From Staphylococcus sp. M0911 (lineage in GTDB: Bacteria > Bacillota > Bacilli > Staphylococcales > Staphylococcaceae), in assembly GCF_003491325.1 (NCBI RefSeq), contig NZ_CP022881.1, positions 1,240,001 through 1,304,000 of the forward strand: a stretch of DNA of 64,000 bases, written 5' to 3'. A model generated the notes under the pieces. It was given only the letters and a program-made list of their open reading frames with translations. It searched no databases and was not told the DNA's origin. Each line of letters starts with the position of its first letter. Positions within the stretch are counted from its first letter, which is position 1. Made by a program: the position numbers and the translations under genes. Shown here one piece after another: positions 22,246 through 31,787 of this stretch.

Positions 22246-24315
22246 TTGCTTAAAAGATTAAAGGAAAAATCAAATGATGAAAAAGTAAGAAACACCATGA
22301 ATCGAAGAATAAATTTTATCTTTGGATTAGTTGTGTTTATTTTTGCAATTATGGTATTAAGACTTGGTTATCTACAGATTGCACAAGGTTCACATTATAA
22401 ACAATTAATTAAAAATGATGAAAATATTACCGTGAATGAATCTGTACCTAGAGGACGCATTGTAGACCGTAATGGTAAGGTCTTAGTAGACAATGCATCT
22501 AAGATGGCTATTACATATACAAGAGGGCGTAAAACATCACAAAAAGAGATGCTCGAAACCGCTAAAAAGTTATCTTCATTAATTAATATGGATACAGACA
22601 AAATTACTGATAGAGATAAAAAAGATTTTTGGGTTACTTTACATCCCCAAAAAGCGAAAGACTTAATGAAAAAAGAGCAGTCTATGTTAGAAGATGGCAG
22701 CATTTCTCAGGAACAATATGATGAACAACAACGAAAAAAAATTGGTAAAAAGCAATTAAGTGAATTATCAAAAAAAGATTTACAAATATTAGCTATTTAC
22801 CGTGAAATGAATGCGGGGAGTACATTAGACCCTCAAATAATTAAAAATGAAGATGTTACAGAAAAAGAATATGCAGCAGTGTCACAACAATTATCTAAAC
22901 TACCAGGTGTTAATACATCTATGGATTGGGATAGAAAATATCCTTATAAAGACACACTTAGAGGTATATTTGGTGATGTTTCTACGTCAACAGAAGGTTT
23001 ACCAAAAGAACTAACTGAGCAATATTTATCTAAAGGTTATTCACGAAATGACCGAGTAGGTAAATCATACCTAGAATATCAATATGAAGATGTACTTCGT
23101 GGTAAAAAGAAACAAATGAAGTATACAACAGATAAATCTGGTAAAGTCATCAATTCTGAAGTCATTAATCCAGGTTCAAGAGGTCATGATTTACAATTAA
23201 CAATTGATATTGACTTACAGAAAAAAGTTGAGTCTCTTTTAGATAAACAAATTGCAAAATTGCGTAGTCAAGGTGCTAAAGACATGGACAATGCAATGAT
23301 TGTTGTTCAAGACCCTAAAAATGGGGATATATTAGCTATGGCAGGCAAACAAATTAGTAAAAATGGTAAATTAACGGATTATGATATCGGAAACTTCACA
23401 GCACAATTTGCTGTAGGTTCCTCTGTTAAAGGCGGAACGTTACTTGCTGGTTATCAAAATAATGCTATTAAAGTTGGAGAACAAATGGTCGATGAACCAT
23501 TAAAATTCCAAGGTGGATTAACAAAACGTTCTTACTTTAACAAAAACGGACGTGTAACTATTAACGATAAAGAAGCGTTAATGCATTCATCTAACGTTTA
23601 TATGTTTAAAACAGCGTTGAAATTAGCAGGAGATCCATATTATTCAGGTATGCCATTACCAAGTGATATCTCAATGGCAGGTCAAAAACTTCGTAAAGGG
23701 TTAAATCAAGTTGGACTAGGTGTTAAAACAGGTATCGATTTACCAAATGAAACAAATGGTCAAATTGCACCATTAACAAATAATCCAGGGAATTACCTAG
23801 ACCTATCAATTGGTCAATATGATACGTATACACCTTTACAACTATCACAATATGTTTCAACTATTGCTAATAATGGCTATAGAATTCAGCCTCATATTGG
23901 ACTATCTATACATGATGCAACAAATAAAGATGAATTAGGTCCAGTAAAACGAAAAGTTAAAGGAAATGTATTAAATAAAGTCAATAATTCTCAAAAAGAA
24001 ATTGATGAAGTTCAAGATGGCTTTAAAATGGCCTTTAATGAAAAAGATGGGACAGGATATGCTAGTTTCAAAGATACCGTAGTACCATCAGCAGGTAAGA
24101 CAGGAACAGCAGAGGTCTTCCAAGATGGAGAACCAAGAGTAAATTCAACGTATGTTGGTTATGCACCAATTAAAGATCCAAAACTGGCTTTCTCAATCGT
24201 ATATACGAATCAACCTGTACCACCACCTTGGTTAAATGGTGGAGATTTAGGAAGAGATGTCATTAATTATTACTTTAAAGATAAAGATAAAAATGGTGAT
24301 AGTACAGAAAAATAG
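22246..24315 (+). CDS. pbp3: Penicillin-binding protein 3 (class B transpeptidase)
   Basis: Membrane-anchored D,D-transpeptidase for peptidoglycan cross-linking, 689 residues. TTG 22246 follows AGAGGT and the frame is closed upstream by TAG at 22237; this matches the family N-terminus. A transmembrane helix spans about residues 26-44, a dimerisation domain follows, and the transpeptidase domain begins about residue 330. Catalytic motifs: SSVK within AVGSSVKGG, SSN within MHSSNVYM, and KTGT within AGKTGTAEVF. The position next to sodA matches S. aureus pbp3. It is not PBP2a (different domain set, no mec context). Confidence 0.94.
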   Translation: MLKRLKEKSNDEKVRNTMNRRINFIFGLVVFIFAIMVLRLGYLQIAQGSHYKQLIKNDENITVNESVPRGRIVDRNGKVLVDNASKMAITYTRGRKTSQKEMLETAKKLSSLINMDTDKITDRDKKDFWVTLHPQKAKDLMKKEQSMLEDGSISQEQYDEQQRKKIGKKQLSELSKKDLQILAIYREMNAGSTLDPQIIKNEDVTEKEYAAVSQQLSKLPGVNTSMDWDRKYPYKDTLRGIFGDVSTSTEGLPKELTEQYLSKGYSRNDRVGKSYLEYQYEDVLRGKKKQMKYTTDKSGKVINSEVINPGSRGHDLQLTIDIDLQKKVESLLDKQIAKLRSQGAKDMDNAMIVVQDPKNGDILAMAGKQISKNGKLTDYDIGNFTAQFAVGSSVKGGTLLAGYQNNAIKVGEQMVDEPLKFQGGLTKRSYFNKNGRVTINDKEALMHSSNVYMFKTALKLAGDPYYSGMPLPSDISMAGQKLRKGLNQVGLGVKTGIDLPNETNGQIAPLTNNPGNYLDLSIGQYDTYTPLQLSQYVSTIANNGYRIQPHIGLSIHDATNKDELGPVKRKVKGNVLNKVNNSQKEIDEVQDGFKMAFNEKDGTGYASFKDTVVPSAGKTGTAEVFQDGEPRVNSTYVGYAPIKDPKLAFSIVYTNQPVPPPWLNGGDLGRDVINYYFKDKDKNGDSTEK

Positions 24316-24380
24316 TCGTTACATTTAATTCTATTTAGTAATAATTTCAAAAGTATTACTATTGATTCATAAAATTTACT

Positions 24381-24408
24381 TTGCATTTAATCAACTAATT
24401 GGTATAAT
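24381..24408 (+). promoter_or_regulatory. rpmG promoter
   Basis: TTGCAT (24381-24386), 16-base spacer, TATAAT (24403-24408). Confidence 0.65.
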
Positions 24409-24446
24409 GTAAAGGTCGTATTTAGAAAAGGTAAGGAGGAATAATC

Positions 24447-24596
24447 ATGCGCGTTAACGTTACATTAGCTTGTACAGAATGTGGTGAAAGAAACTACATC
24501 TCTACAAAAAACAAAAGAACAAACCCAGAACGTATTGAAATGAAAAAATACTGTGCACGTGATAATAAACAAACTTTACACCGTGAAACTAAATAA
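24447..24596 (+). CDS. rpmG: 50S ribosomal protein L33
   Basis: 49 residues, starting [19 protein letters not shown] and ending KQTLHRETK. The first pair CTEC is kept; the usual second CxxC is reduced to a single Cys (KKYCARDNK), i.e. a partially cysteine-poor L33 paralogue, as is common in this genus where several rpmG copies exist. ATG 24447 follows the strong site GTAAGGAGGA. It has its own promoter and terminator. Confidence 0.96.
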   Translation: MRVNVTLACTECGERNYISTKNKRTNPERIEMKKYCARDNKQTLHRETK

Positions 24597-24630
24597 TTAA
24601 ATTATTTAACTAAACAAATATTCAATACAA

Positions 24631-24668
24631 AAAGACGGAAATCTAAATTTAGATTCCGTCTTTTATTT
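24631..24668 (+). terminator. Intrinsic terminator after rpmG
   Basis: AAAGACGGAA (24631-24640) pairs with TTCCGTCTTT (24654-24663) with further inner pairing, then a T run. Confidence 0.92.
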
Positions 24669-24775
24669 TTTAAATCGATTCTTAAACATGATTTTAATTT
24701 TGACAATCATTCTACAGAATTTTGAACAATAGTTTCAATATAATAATTGTAATTACTATTATACGATTCAACTTA

Positions 24776-24804
24776 ATGACATAAAATTACATAAACGTTA
24801 TAAT
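24776..24804 (+). promoter_or_regulatory. Promoter of the fthC-gluP-glcK operon
   Basis: ATGACA (24776-24781), 17-base spacer, TATAAT (24799-24804), 27 bases before the fthC ATG. Confidence 0.65.
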
Positions 24805-24830
24805 ATGGGATAGTAAAAGTAGGTGAAAAA

Positions 24831-25385
24831 ATGAATAAAAAAGAGATTAGATCGTCTATTTTAACCACAATGAAAAAACATTCTAATACTGAAAAAGATA
24901 TTGCTGATGATTGGTTAGCTAATCAGTTTTTTAAATCTCAATCATATCAAGAGGCAACATCTATTGGTATAGTACTATCCTTACCACATGAAGTGAATAC
25001 ATATAAAATCATTCAACAATCACTGATAGATCATAAAAAAATATTTGTTCCTGAAGTAGACTACAAATCCAAAATCATGACTTTTAAACAACTACTAGAT
25101 TTGAATGAAATAGAACGTGATGAAAAAGGTATCTATCATTCTATATCAAATACTGATACATCAAATCAATTAGATTTAGTTGTCGTCCCTGGTGTCGGAT
25201 TTAAAAGCGATGGATACAGAATAGGATACGGGGGCGGTTTCTATGATCGTTTTCTTTCTAAATTTAAACCGAATACAATTAGCTTATTATATGATTTTCA
25301 ATTAATTGATTTTAAACCAGATGAACACGATCAACCTGTAGATGAGTTAATTATTTATAATGGCCACAAGTGGAGGCAAAAATGA
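24831..25385 (+). CDS. fthC: 5-formyltetrahydrofolate cyclo-ligase
   Basis: ATP-dependent conversion of 5-formyl-THF to 5,10-methenyl-THF, returning an inhibitory folate to the one-carbon pool. 184 residues. The family signature VVPGVGFKSDGYRIGYGGGFYDRFL holds the nucleotide-binding glycine-rich stretch. ATG 24831 follows AGGTG. The stop overlaps the gluP start as ATGA. Confidence 0.94.
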   Translation: MNKKEIRSSILTTMKKHSNTEKDIADDWLANQFFKSQSYQEATSIGIVLSLPHEVNTYKIIQQSLIDHKKIFVPEVDYKSKIMTFKQLLDLNEIERDEKGIYHSISNTDTSNQLDLVVVPGVGFKSDGYRIGYGGGFYDRFLSKFKPNTISLLYDFQLIDFKPDEHDQPVDELIIYNGHKWRQK

Positions 25386-26836
25386 ACATAAAAAAGCAAT
25401 TTTGGAAAACCATTTATTACTGGATCAGATATTTAAATTATGATGTTATAAGTAGAGAAAAAGATGATCAAGAAATATGGTTAAGTAATAAAAAAAAGAA
25501 GAGTATAGTCATATTTTCAAATTATGTTACCTCAACACAAGAAATACGTTTTGATAAAAGTAAAATTATTGAAAATCAAGAACAGATTGAGGTGCTTGTT
25601 GGATATAAACCTACATCATTTCAATTTTATTATTTTACAGACAAAACGTTAACAACAGATTCATTAGAAGAAACATATCCTTTAAAGTTAAAATTTAAGA
25701 TTATTAAAGAGGATAGAGATTTAGAACGTGTATTGCCAAATGTTATTTTAACTAAATTATTTAAGCGTAATGATTCTAAAAAAACGTCAGTCTCATATAG
25801 AAATAAAGTACTCTCAAACAATATTTTAGATAAACATATGCAACGTTTTTCACCCATTACATATATATTAATTATATCGAATGTTGCCTTATGGTTATGT
25901 ATGATACTTTATTTCAACCGCTTTTCTGATATAAAATTACTAGATGTAGGTGGCTTAGTACATTTTAATGTAGTTCATGGTGAATGGTATCGATTAGTCA
26001 CATCAATGTTTCTACACTATAATTTTGAACATATTTTGATGAATATGTTATCACTTTACATTTTTGGTAAAATATTAGAATCAGTGTTAGGATCCTGGAA
26101 GATGTTAGCTATTTATTTATTTGCTGGCATTTTCGGTAATTTCGTATCATTGTCTTTTAATACAACAACGATTTCAGTTGGTGCTAGTGGCGCAATTTTC
26201 GGACTAATAGGTTCGATTTTTGCCATTTTATATTTAAGTAAAACATTTGATAAAAAAGTAATTGGTCAATTATTAATTGCTTTAGTCATTTTGATTGGTC
26301 TATCATTATTCATGTCAAATATTAATGTCATGGCTCACTTAGGTGGATTTGTTGGTGGACTATTAATCACTTTAATTGGCTATTATTTCAACGTAAACCG
26401 TAATATATTTTGGATATTATTGATTACTTTACTAGTTCTTTTTGTGGCAATGCAAATTAGAATATTTAGTATTAAAGAAGATAATATCTATGACAAATTA
26501 ATACGTGATCAAATGTTATCGGGGCATTATGATGAAGCCAAAAAAATTGTTAACCAATCTATTAAAAAAGATTATGCAGATGATCAAACATATTACTTAA
26601 GTGGATTAATCACTGCTACTAAAAGTTCTAAAGCTGAGGCTATGGCAGACTGGGAACGCGGATTAAGATACTTTCCTAATTCCGGTATATTAAATTATGA
26701 AATGGCAATTGCCAATCGTTCATTAAAAGATAATGATAAGGCTATAAAATATATTAAGAAAGCAGTAAAAGCTAATCCTAATAATTCTCAATATAAAAAT
26801 TTAGAAAAAGAGTTGAGTAAAAAAAGTGACTCGTAA
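25382..26836 (+). CDS. gluP: Rhomboid intramembrane serine protease GluP-like with TPRs
   Basis: Rhomboid-family intramembrane protease, 484 residues from ATG 25382, which follows GTGGAGG; the upstream GTG 25370 lies in that site and is rejected. A soluble N-terminal domain (about 1-155) precedes seven hydrophobic helices. The catalytic serine lies in GASGAIFG and the catalytic His in MAHLGGFVGG. The C-terminus (about 375-484) contains tetratricopeptide-like repeats (DQTYYLSGLITATKSSKAEA). Bacillus YqgP/GluP has the same architecture and cleaves membrane transporters; the substrate here is unknown. Overlaps neighbours on both sides. Confidence 0.93.
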   Translation: MNIKKQFWKTIYYWIRYLNYDVISREKDDQEIWLSNKKKKSIVIFSNYVTSTQEIRFDKSKIIENQEQIEVLVGYKPTSFQFYYFTDKTLTTDSLEETYPLKLKFKIIKEDRDLERVLPNVILTKLFKRNDSKKTSVSYRNKVLSNNILDKHMQRFSPITYILIISNVALWLCMILYFNRFSDIKLLDVGGLVHFNVVHGEWYRLVTSMFLHYNFEHILMNMLSLYIFGKILESVLGSWKMLAIYLFAGIFGNFVSLSFNTTTISVGASGAIFGLIGSIFAILYLSKTFDKKVIGQLLIALVILIGLSLFMSNINVMAHLGGFVGGLLITLIGYYFNVNRNIFWILLITLLVLFVAMQIRIFSIKEDNIYDKLIRDQMLSGHYDEAKKIVNQSIKKDYADDQTYYLSGLITATKSSKAEAMADWERGLRYFPNSGILNYEMAIANRSLKDNDKAIKYIKKAVKANPNNSQYKNLEKELSKKSDS

Positions 26837-27029
26837 ACTTAATAATTTCTATGATGTTTTACAGTTATTAAAAAAATATGGATATATCATCTATTTCAAA
26901 GATCCACAAGATATGTATGAAATGATGTTACAAGAAATCAAATCTTTATACCATTTTGAGTTATTAACAAAAGATGAATATCTTAAATGTATAATGATAA
27001 TAAACCAAAGAAGGAATGAACATAAATGA
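26826..27029 (+). CDS. yqgQ: YqgQ family small protein
   Basis: 67 residues beginning at GTG 26826, overlapping gluP by 11 bases and glcK by 4. The [19 protein letters not shown] segment is typical of the YqgQ/DUF910 three-helix family found beside glucokinase in Firmicutes. Function is unknown; a nucleic-acid-binding role has been suggested for the fold but nothing here shows it. Confidence 0.85.
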   Translation: MTRKLNNFYDVLQLLKKYGYIIYFKDPQDMYEMMLQEIKSLYHFELLTKDEYLKCIMIINQRRNEHK

Positions 27030-28012
27030 CGAAAATTATTTTAGCTGCAGATATTGGTGGGACTACTTGTAAATTAGGTATATTTAATACTAATCTCGAC
27101 CGTATTGAAAAATGGTCAATCCATACAGATACAACTGATCATACAGGAAAATTACTTTTAAAAAATATACATGAATCATTTAAAGAAAAGGTAGCTGAAC
27201 TAGGTTATGAAATGTCAAATGTGATTGGTGTGGGAATCGGTGTCCCTGGCCCAGTTGACTTTGAAACTGGTGTTGTCAATGGTGCGGTAAATTTACACTG
27301 GGAAGATAGCGTAAACGTAACTGAAATTTATCAAAGTTTCATAGATTGTCCAGTTTATGTAGATAACGACGCTAACGTTGCAGCATTAGGTGAAAAGCAT
27401 AAAGGTGCAGGTAAAGGTGCTGATGATGTTGTTACAATCACATTAGGTACAGGCCTTGGTGGCGGAATTATTTCTAATGGAGAGTTGGTACATGGTCATA
27501 ATGGTTCAGGTGCTGAAATAGGACACTTCAGAGCTGACTTTGATCAACGATTCAAATGTAATTGTGGTAAATCCGGTTGTATAGAAACAGTTGCCTCAGC
27601 TACAGGCGTTGTTAATCTAGTTAATTTCTATTATCCAAAATTAACTTTTAAATCATCAATCCTACAACTCATTAAGGATAATAAAGTAACAGCTAAAGCA
27701 GTATTTGACGCAGCTAAAGAAGGAGACCAATTCTGTATTTTCATTACTGAAAAAGTAGCTAATTATATTGCATACTTATGTAGTATTTTAAGTGTTACTA
27801 GTAATCCAAAATACATTGTTTTAGGTGGTGGCATGTCTACAGCAGGCTTAATCTTAGTAGAAAATATCAAAACTGAATATAGAAACTTAACATTTACACC
27901 TGCACAACAAGATACTGAAATTGTTCAAGCAGAGTTAGGAAATGATGCAGGTATCACTGGCGCAGCTGGCTTAATTAAAACATACATTTTAGATAAAGAG
28001 GATGTGAAATAA
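27026..28012 (+). CDS. glcK: ROK-family glucokinase
   Basis: Phosphorylates glucose entering outside the PTS. 328 residues. ATP-binding motif [12 protein letters not shown] at the N-terminus; sugar-binding/catalytic region [11 protein letters not shown] zinc motif [14 protein letters not shown] near residue 180. It overlaps yqgQ upstream and its stop shares a base with the following gene, so the operon is translationally linked. Confidence 0.95.
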   Translation: MTKIILAADIGGTTCKLGIFNTNLDRIEKWSIHTDTTDHTGKLLLKNIHESFKEKVAELGYEMSNVIGVGIGVPGPVDFETGVVNGAVNLHWEDSVNVTEIYQSFIDCPVYVDNDANVAALGEKHKGAGKGADDVVTITLGTGLGGGIISNGELVHGHNGSGAEIGHFRADFDQRFKCNCGKSGCIETVASATGVVNLVNFYYPKLTFKSSILQLIKDNKVTAKAVFDAAKEGDQFCIFITEKVANYIAYLCSILSVTSNPKYIVLGGGMSTAGLILVENIKTEYRNLTFTPAQQDTEIVQAELGNDAGITGAAGLIKTYILDKEDVK

Positions 28013-28335
28013 TGGCAATTGTTGACGTTGTAGTCATTCCAGTAGGTACTGAGGGACCAAGTGTTAGTAAGTACATTGCTGAGATTCAAACAAAATTAAA
28101 AGAATATAAAGAACAAGGCAAAATAGATTACCAATTAACACCTATGAACACACTTATCGAAGGCGATTTAAAAGATTTATTTGAAGTAGTACAAGCGATT
28201 CATGAATTACCATTTGATAAAGGTTTAGATAGAGTTTGTACGAATATCAGAATTGACGATCGCAGAGATAAATCAAGAAAAATGAATGATAAGTTAAAAT
28301 CTGTACAAAAACATTTAGATAATGGTGGGGAGTAA
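28012..28335 (+). CDS. MTH1187/YqgV family (thiamine-binding-like) protein
   Basis: 107 residues, ferredoxin-like fold family (DUF77). The N-terminal VDVVVIPVGTEGPSVSKYIAEI and the C-terminal KGLDRVCTNIRIDDRRDK blocks are characteristic. Some homologues bind thiamine or related compounds; physiological role here is not known. The start overlaps the glcK stop (TAATG). Confidence 0.85.
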   Translation: MAIVDVVVIPVGTEGPSVSKYIAEIQTKLKEYKEQGKIDYQLTPMNTLIEGDLKDLFEVVQAIHELPFDKGLDRVCTNIRIDDRRDKSRKMNDKLKSVQKHLDNGGE

Positions 28336-28338
28336 ATT

Positions 28339-28962
28339 ATGAGAATCTCTAGTTTAACTTTGGGGTTAGTAGATACTAATACGTACTTTATAGAAAATGA
28401 CAAAAAGGTATTACTTGTGGATCCATCTAGTGAAACAGATAAAATTGTTAAAAAATTAAATCAAATCAATAAACCTTTAGAAGCAATCATACTTACTCAT
28501 GCACATTATGATCATATTGGTGCTTTAGACGATATTATAAACAAATACAACGTACCAGTATATATGCATAAAGAAGAGTTTGACTTCTTAAATGATCCTG
28601 AAAAAAATGGTGCATCAAAATTTAAACAATATGGTATGCCACAAGTAATTAGTCAAGCTAAACCTGAAGCCCTTAATGAAGGCCCAGCACAAATTGGGGA
28701 TTTTACATTTAATGTATTGCATACTCCGGGACATTCACCAGGAAGTTTATCATTTGTATTTGATGAATTTGCAGTTGTAGGTGATACTTTATTTAATAAT
28801 GGTATTGGTAGAACTGATTTATATAAAGGTGATTATGAAACACTTGTTGATTCTATCAAAGATAAATTATTTGAATTAGATGGTGATTTACCATTATTCC
28901 CAGGTCATGGACCTTATACGACAGTCGACGATGAACAATTGAATCCATTTTTAAATGGCTAA
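28339..28962 (+). CDS. MBL-fold metallo-hydrolase (glyoxalase II-like, YqgX)
   Basis: 207 residues. The metallo-beta-lactamase metal motif THAHYDHIG (HxHxDH) is followed by HTPGHSPGS and GDTLF with the bridging Asp, and FPGHGP near the C-terminus. The dinuclear zinc site is therefore intact. The substrate is unknown; glyoxalase II and persulfide dioxygenase annotations exist for relatives. Last gene of the fthC operon, ended by a terminator that also involves the comGA ribosome-binding site. Confidence 0.88.
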   Translation: MRISSLTLGLVDTNTYFIENDKKVLLVDPSSETDKIVKKLNQINKPLEAIILTHAHYDHIGALDDIINKYNVPVYMHKEEFDFLNDPEKNGASKFKQYGMPQVISQAKPEALNEGPAQIGDFTFNVLHTPGHSPGSLSFVFDEFAVVGDTLFNNGIGRTDLYKGDYETLVDSIKDKLFELDGDLPLFPGHGPYTTVDDEQLNPFLNG

Positions 28963-28971
28963 AGTAAATTT

Positions 28972-29009
28972 AACACCTCTTACGTTAATAAATGTAGGAG
29001 GTGTTTTTT
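28972..29009 (+). terminator. Terminator hairpin overlapping the comGA ribosome-binding site
   Basis: AACACCTCTTAC (28972-28983) pairs with GTAGGAGGTGTT (28994-29005), one G-T pair, followed by an eight-T run (29002-29009 including the arm's last bases). The AGGAGGTG at 28996-29003 is also the comGA Shine-Dalgarno, so folding would block comGA translation. Confidence 0.88.
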
Positions 29010-29984
29010 TTGAAAATATTATTTCAAGAGATAATTAATAAAGCCATAGTATATAAAGCAAGTGACGTACATTTTATTCCAATGGAACATTATGTTCATA
29101 TAAAATTCAGAGTGAATGATACTTTAACACCCTACGAAACACTTGATATAGGGGTTTACCGTAAACTACTCGTTTTTATGAAATTCCAAGCAGGATTGGA
29201 TGTGTCGACACAGCAAATTGCTCAAAGTGGGCGTTACACCTATAAATTAAGGTCAGTTTATTACTTACGTATTTCAACTCTCCCATTATCAATAGGCAGT
29301 GAAAGTTGTGTAATTAGAATCGTTCCTCAATATTTTCAAAATAAAAAGGAAACATATGAATTTAATGATTTTAAACATTTAATGAATAAGAAACAAGGAT
29401 TACTACTTTTTACAGGACCTACTGGTTCAGGTAAAAGCACACTCATGTATCAAATGGTTATGTATGCTCAAAAAGAACTGAATCTTAATGTGATATCTAT
29501 AGAAGATCCTGTAGAACAAATTTTAAAAGGCATTACTCAAATCTCAGTAAATACTAAGGCTGGTATCACTTATGCAAGTTCATTTAAAGCAATACTTCGA
29601 TGTGACCCAGATGTCATTTTAATTGGAGAAATCAGAGATGCAGAAATAGCAAAGTATGTATTTCAAGCTAGCTTGAGTGGCCATTTAGTATTAAGTACAT
29701 TACATGCTAATGATTGTAAGGGGGCGTTATTGAGATTATTAGAAATGGGTATTACGATTCAAGAACTATCACAAGCTATCAATTTAATATCTAACCAACG
29801 ATTAATAACCACATCTAGTCAACAACGCCAATTAGTATGTGAACTTATGTTTAAAAATCAAATCAATTACTTTTTTGAACATAATCAAACAATGCCTAGA
29901 TCATTTAAACGTTTATCTTCAAAACTCGATGATATGACTAAAGAGGGTATTATATGTGAAACAATTGCTGATAAATATATTTAA
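29010..29984 (+). CDS. comGA: Competence type IV pilus ATPase ComGA
   Basis: Cytosolic secretion ATPase that powers assembly of the competence pilus. 324 residues from TTG 29010; this start gives the family N-terminus (M)KILFQEIINKA and six bases of spacing from AGGAGGTG, whereas the GTG at 29001 would lie inside that site. Walker A GPTGSGKST near residue 133, Asp box IEDPVEQ, Walker B ILIGEIRD and the His box STLHAND are present. Overlaps comGB by 29 bases. Confidence 0.95.
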   Translation: MKILFQEIINKAIVYKASDVHFIPMEHYVHIKFRVNDTLTPYETLDIGVYRKLLVFMKFQAGLDVSTQQIAQSGRYTYKLRSVYYLRISTLPLSIGSESCVIRIVPQYFQNKKETYEFNDFKHLMNKKQGLLLFTGPTGSGKSTLMYQMVMYAQKELNLNVISIEDPVEQILKGITQISVNTKAGITYASSFKAILRCDPDVILIGEIRDAEIAKYVFQASLSGHLVLSTLHANDCKGALLRLLEMGITIQELSQAINLISNQRLITTSSQQRQLVCELMFKNQINYFFEHNQTMPRSFKRLSSKLDDMTKEGIICETIADKYI

Positions 29985-31023
29985 TCAATCAAGGCGTAAA
30001 TGTTTAACTAAAGTCGAACAGTTAGATTTAATGCAACGATTATATCAATTATTAACAAATGGATTCACATTATACGAATCTTTTAAATTTTTGAACTTGC
30101 ATTTTAAATATAAAGGCAATAAAACTCAAATGGAACTTATGGCTAAAATAGAAAATGGTGCGCACTGCTATGAAATATTCCAATATTTAGATTATGCTAA
30201 TGATATCATTACTCAAATATATCTTGCTGAAAAATTTGGAAATTTAGAGGCAACACTAAATGAATCAATCCTTTTTTTAAAAAAGCAAATTCAAGTTAAA
30301 CAAAGTGTCATTAAAACAATTCAGTACCCCGTCGTATTAATATTTATATTTTTTCTTATCTTACTAATCTTAAATATTACAGTAATACCTCAATTCAAAG
30401 ATCTTTATCAAACAATGAATATTGAATTATCATCACTCCAATTAGTACTTTCCTCATTTATTTCAGGACTTCCTTATTTCATTTTATTTCTCAGTTGTTT
30501 TATTTTAGTTATTTTTATCATCTTTCATATTAGTTATAGAAAAATGCCAATAATAAAACAAATTCATTTAATGAGCAATCTACCTATTATAAAAAGCTAC
30601 TATAAAATTTTAAAGACATATCAATTATCTACTGAACTTGCTCATTTTTATCGTAATGGAATTAATCTACAGCTCATCGTAGAAATCTTTCAACAACCGA
30701 ATAGTAATCAATTCCACAAATATTTAGGCGAAATAATTTTAAAGCAGTCCAATCAAGGTGAAAAACTTCCTAATATTTTAAAGCAATTAAGATGCTATGA
30801 AAATGATTTGATCAAGTTCATAGAACAAGGTGAAAAGAGTGGAAAACTTGATATTGAATTAACACTGTATAGTCAAATACTAGTACATCAATTTGAAATA
30901 TTGGCAAAGCGACATATCAAATTCATCCAACCCATAATATTTCTAATGTTAGGTATATTTATTGTTTCTTTGTATTTATCTATCATGCTACCAATGTTCG
31001 ATATGTTGCAATCAATAAATTAG
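29956..31023 (+). CDS. comGB: Competence type IV pilus assembly protein ComGB
   Basis: Polytopic membrane platform of the competence pseudopilus (GspF/PilC family), 355 residues. GTG 29956 lies inside comGA. Three hydrophobic segments at about 118-140, 165-190 and 325-348 and two repeated cytoplasmic helical domains fit the family (EQLDLMQRLYQLLTNGFTLYES in the first; YQLSTELAHFYRNGINLQ in the second). Intact. Confidence 0.93.
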   Translation: MKQLLINIFNQSRRKCLTKVEQLDLMQRLYQLLTNGFTLYESFKFLNLHFKYKGNKTQMELMAKIENGAHCYEIFQYLDYANDIITQIYLAEKFGNLEATLNESILFLKKQIQVKQSVIKTIQYPVVLIFIFFLILLILNITVIPQFKDLYQTMNIELSSLQLVLSSFISGLPYFILFLSCFILVIFIIFHISYRKMPIIKQIHLMSNLPIIKSYYKILKTYQLSTELAHFYRNGINLQLIVEIFQQPNSNQFHKYLGEIILKQSNQGEKLPNILKQLRCYENDLIKFIEQGEKSGKLDIELTLYSQILVHQFEILAKRHIKFIQPIIFLMLGIFIVSLYLSIMLPMFDMLQSIN

Positions 31024-31035
31024 AGGTGTGAAATA

Positions 31036-31353
31036 ATGAAAAAAAACGACTACTCACTTAAAACTAAAGCTTTCACCTTAATCGAGATGCTATTAGTATT
31101 ATTAATAATAAGTTTATTACTTATTTTAATTATTCCTAACATTGCCAAACAAACCGCTCATATACAATCAACCGGTTGCGATGCACAAGTTAAAATGATA
31201 AATAGCCAAATTGAAGCTTATACACTAAAGCATAATAGAAATCCTAATACTATACAGGATTTAATTACAGAAGGATATATTAAAGAGAATCAAAGAAGTT
31301 GTAAAACAGGTGAAACAATTTCAATAAGTAATGGCGAAGCAATTGCAAATTAA
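31036..31353 (+). CDS. comGC: Major competence pseudopilin ComGC
   Basis: Major subunit of the competence pilus, 105 residues. The prepilin peptidase motif KAFTLIEMLLVLLIIS is intact (cleavage expected before Phe, Glu at +5). Two cysteines (TGCDAQ and RSCKTG) could form the family disulfide. AGAGGTG precedes ATG 31036. The 3' end overlaps comGD. Confidence 0.95.
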   Translation: MKKNDYSLKTKAFTLIEMLLVLLIISLLLILIIPNIAKQTAHIQSTGCDAQVKMINSQIEAYTLKHNRNPNTIQDLITEGYIKENQRSCKTGETISISNGEAIAN

Positions 31354-31771
31354 AGCGTACAATTTTATAGAAATATTAATGGTGTTATTTATTTTGTCGA
31401 TTTTATTAGTATGTACTATAAGTAGTAAAAATCTATTAACGATATCAAAGAGCAATGATGACATGAATATCAATCAACTCATCACTCAAATAAATTATAT
31501 AAAATCAAAAGCAATTAGCGAAAAACAATCAATCACTTTAATATTTTATAATCAGTCTTCTAACATTAAAGTTATAGAAGAACACGGTAATAAATAACAC
31601 ATAAAAATAAGAGATGGAAAGATCGTAAAAATAACAAAAATAAACCTAATTACCTTTGATAAAAATGGTAATATTAATCATTTTGGTTCGCTAGACATTA
31701 AAATGAAACATTCAATATATAAAGTTATATTTCATATTGAGAAAGGACGAATAAGGTATATCAAATTATAA
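31331..31771 (+). pseudogene. comGD: comGD broken by an in-frame TAA
   Basis: Minor pseudopilin gene. ATG 31331 opens an 88-residue product with a prepilin-like N-terminus (YNFIEILMVLFILS), stopped by TAA at 31595-31597. The same frame then continues uninterrupted for 57 more codons (HIKIRDGKIVKI ... YKVIFHIEKGRIRYIKL) to TAA 31769-31771, and that tail matches the C-terminus of staphylococcal ComGD as I recall it. The intact gene would encode about 146 residues. So a single nonsense codon, with no frameshift, has split it. The short product would keep the transmembrane helix but lose most of the globular domain. Confidence 0.88.
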
Positions 31772-31787
31772 ATTAAAGGGCAGTTTA

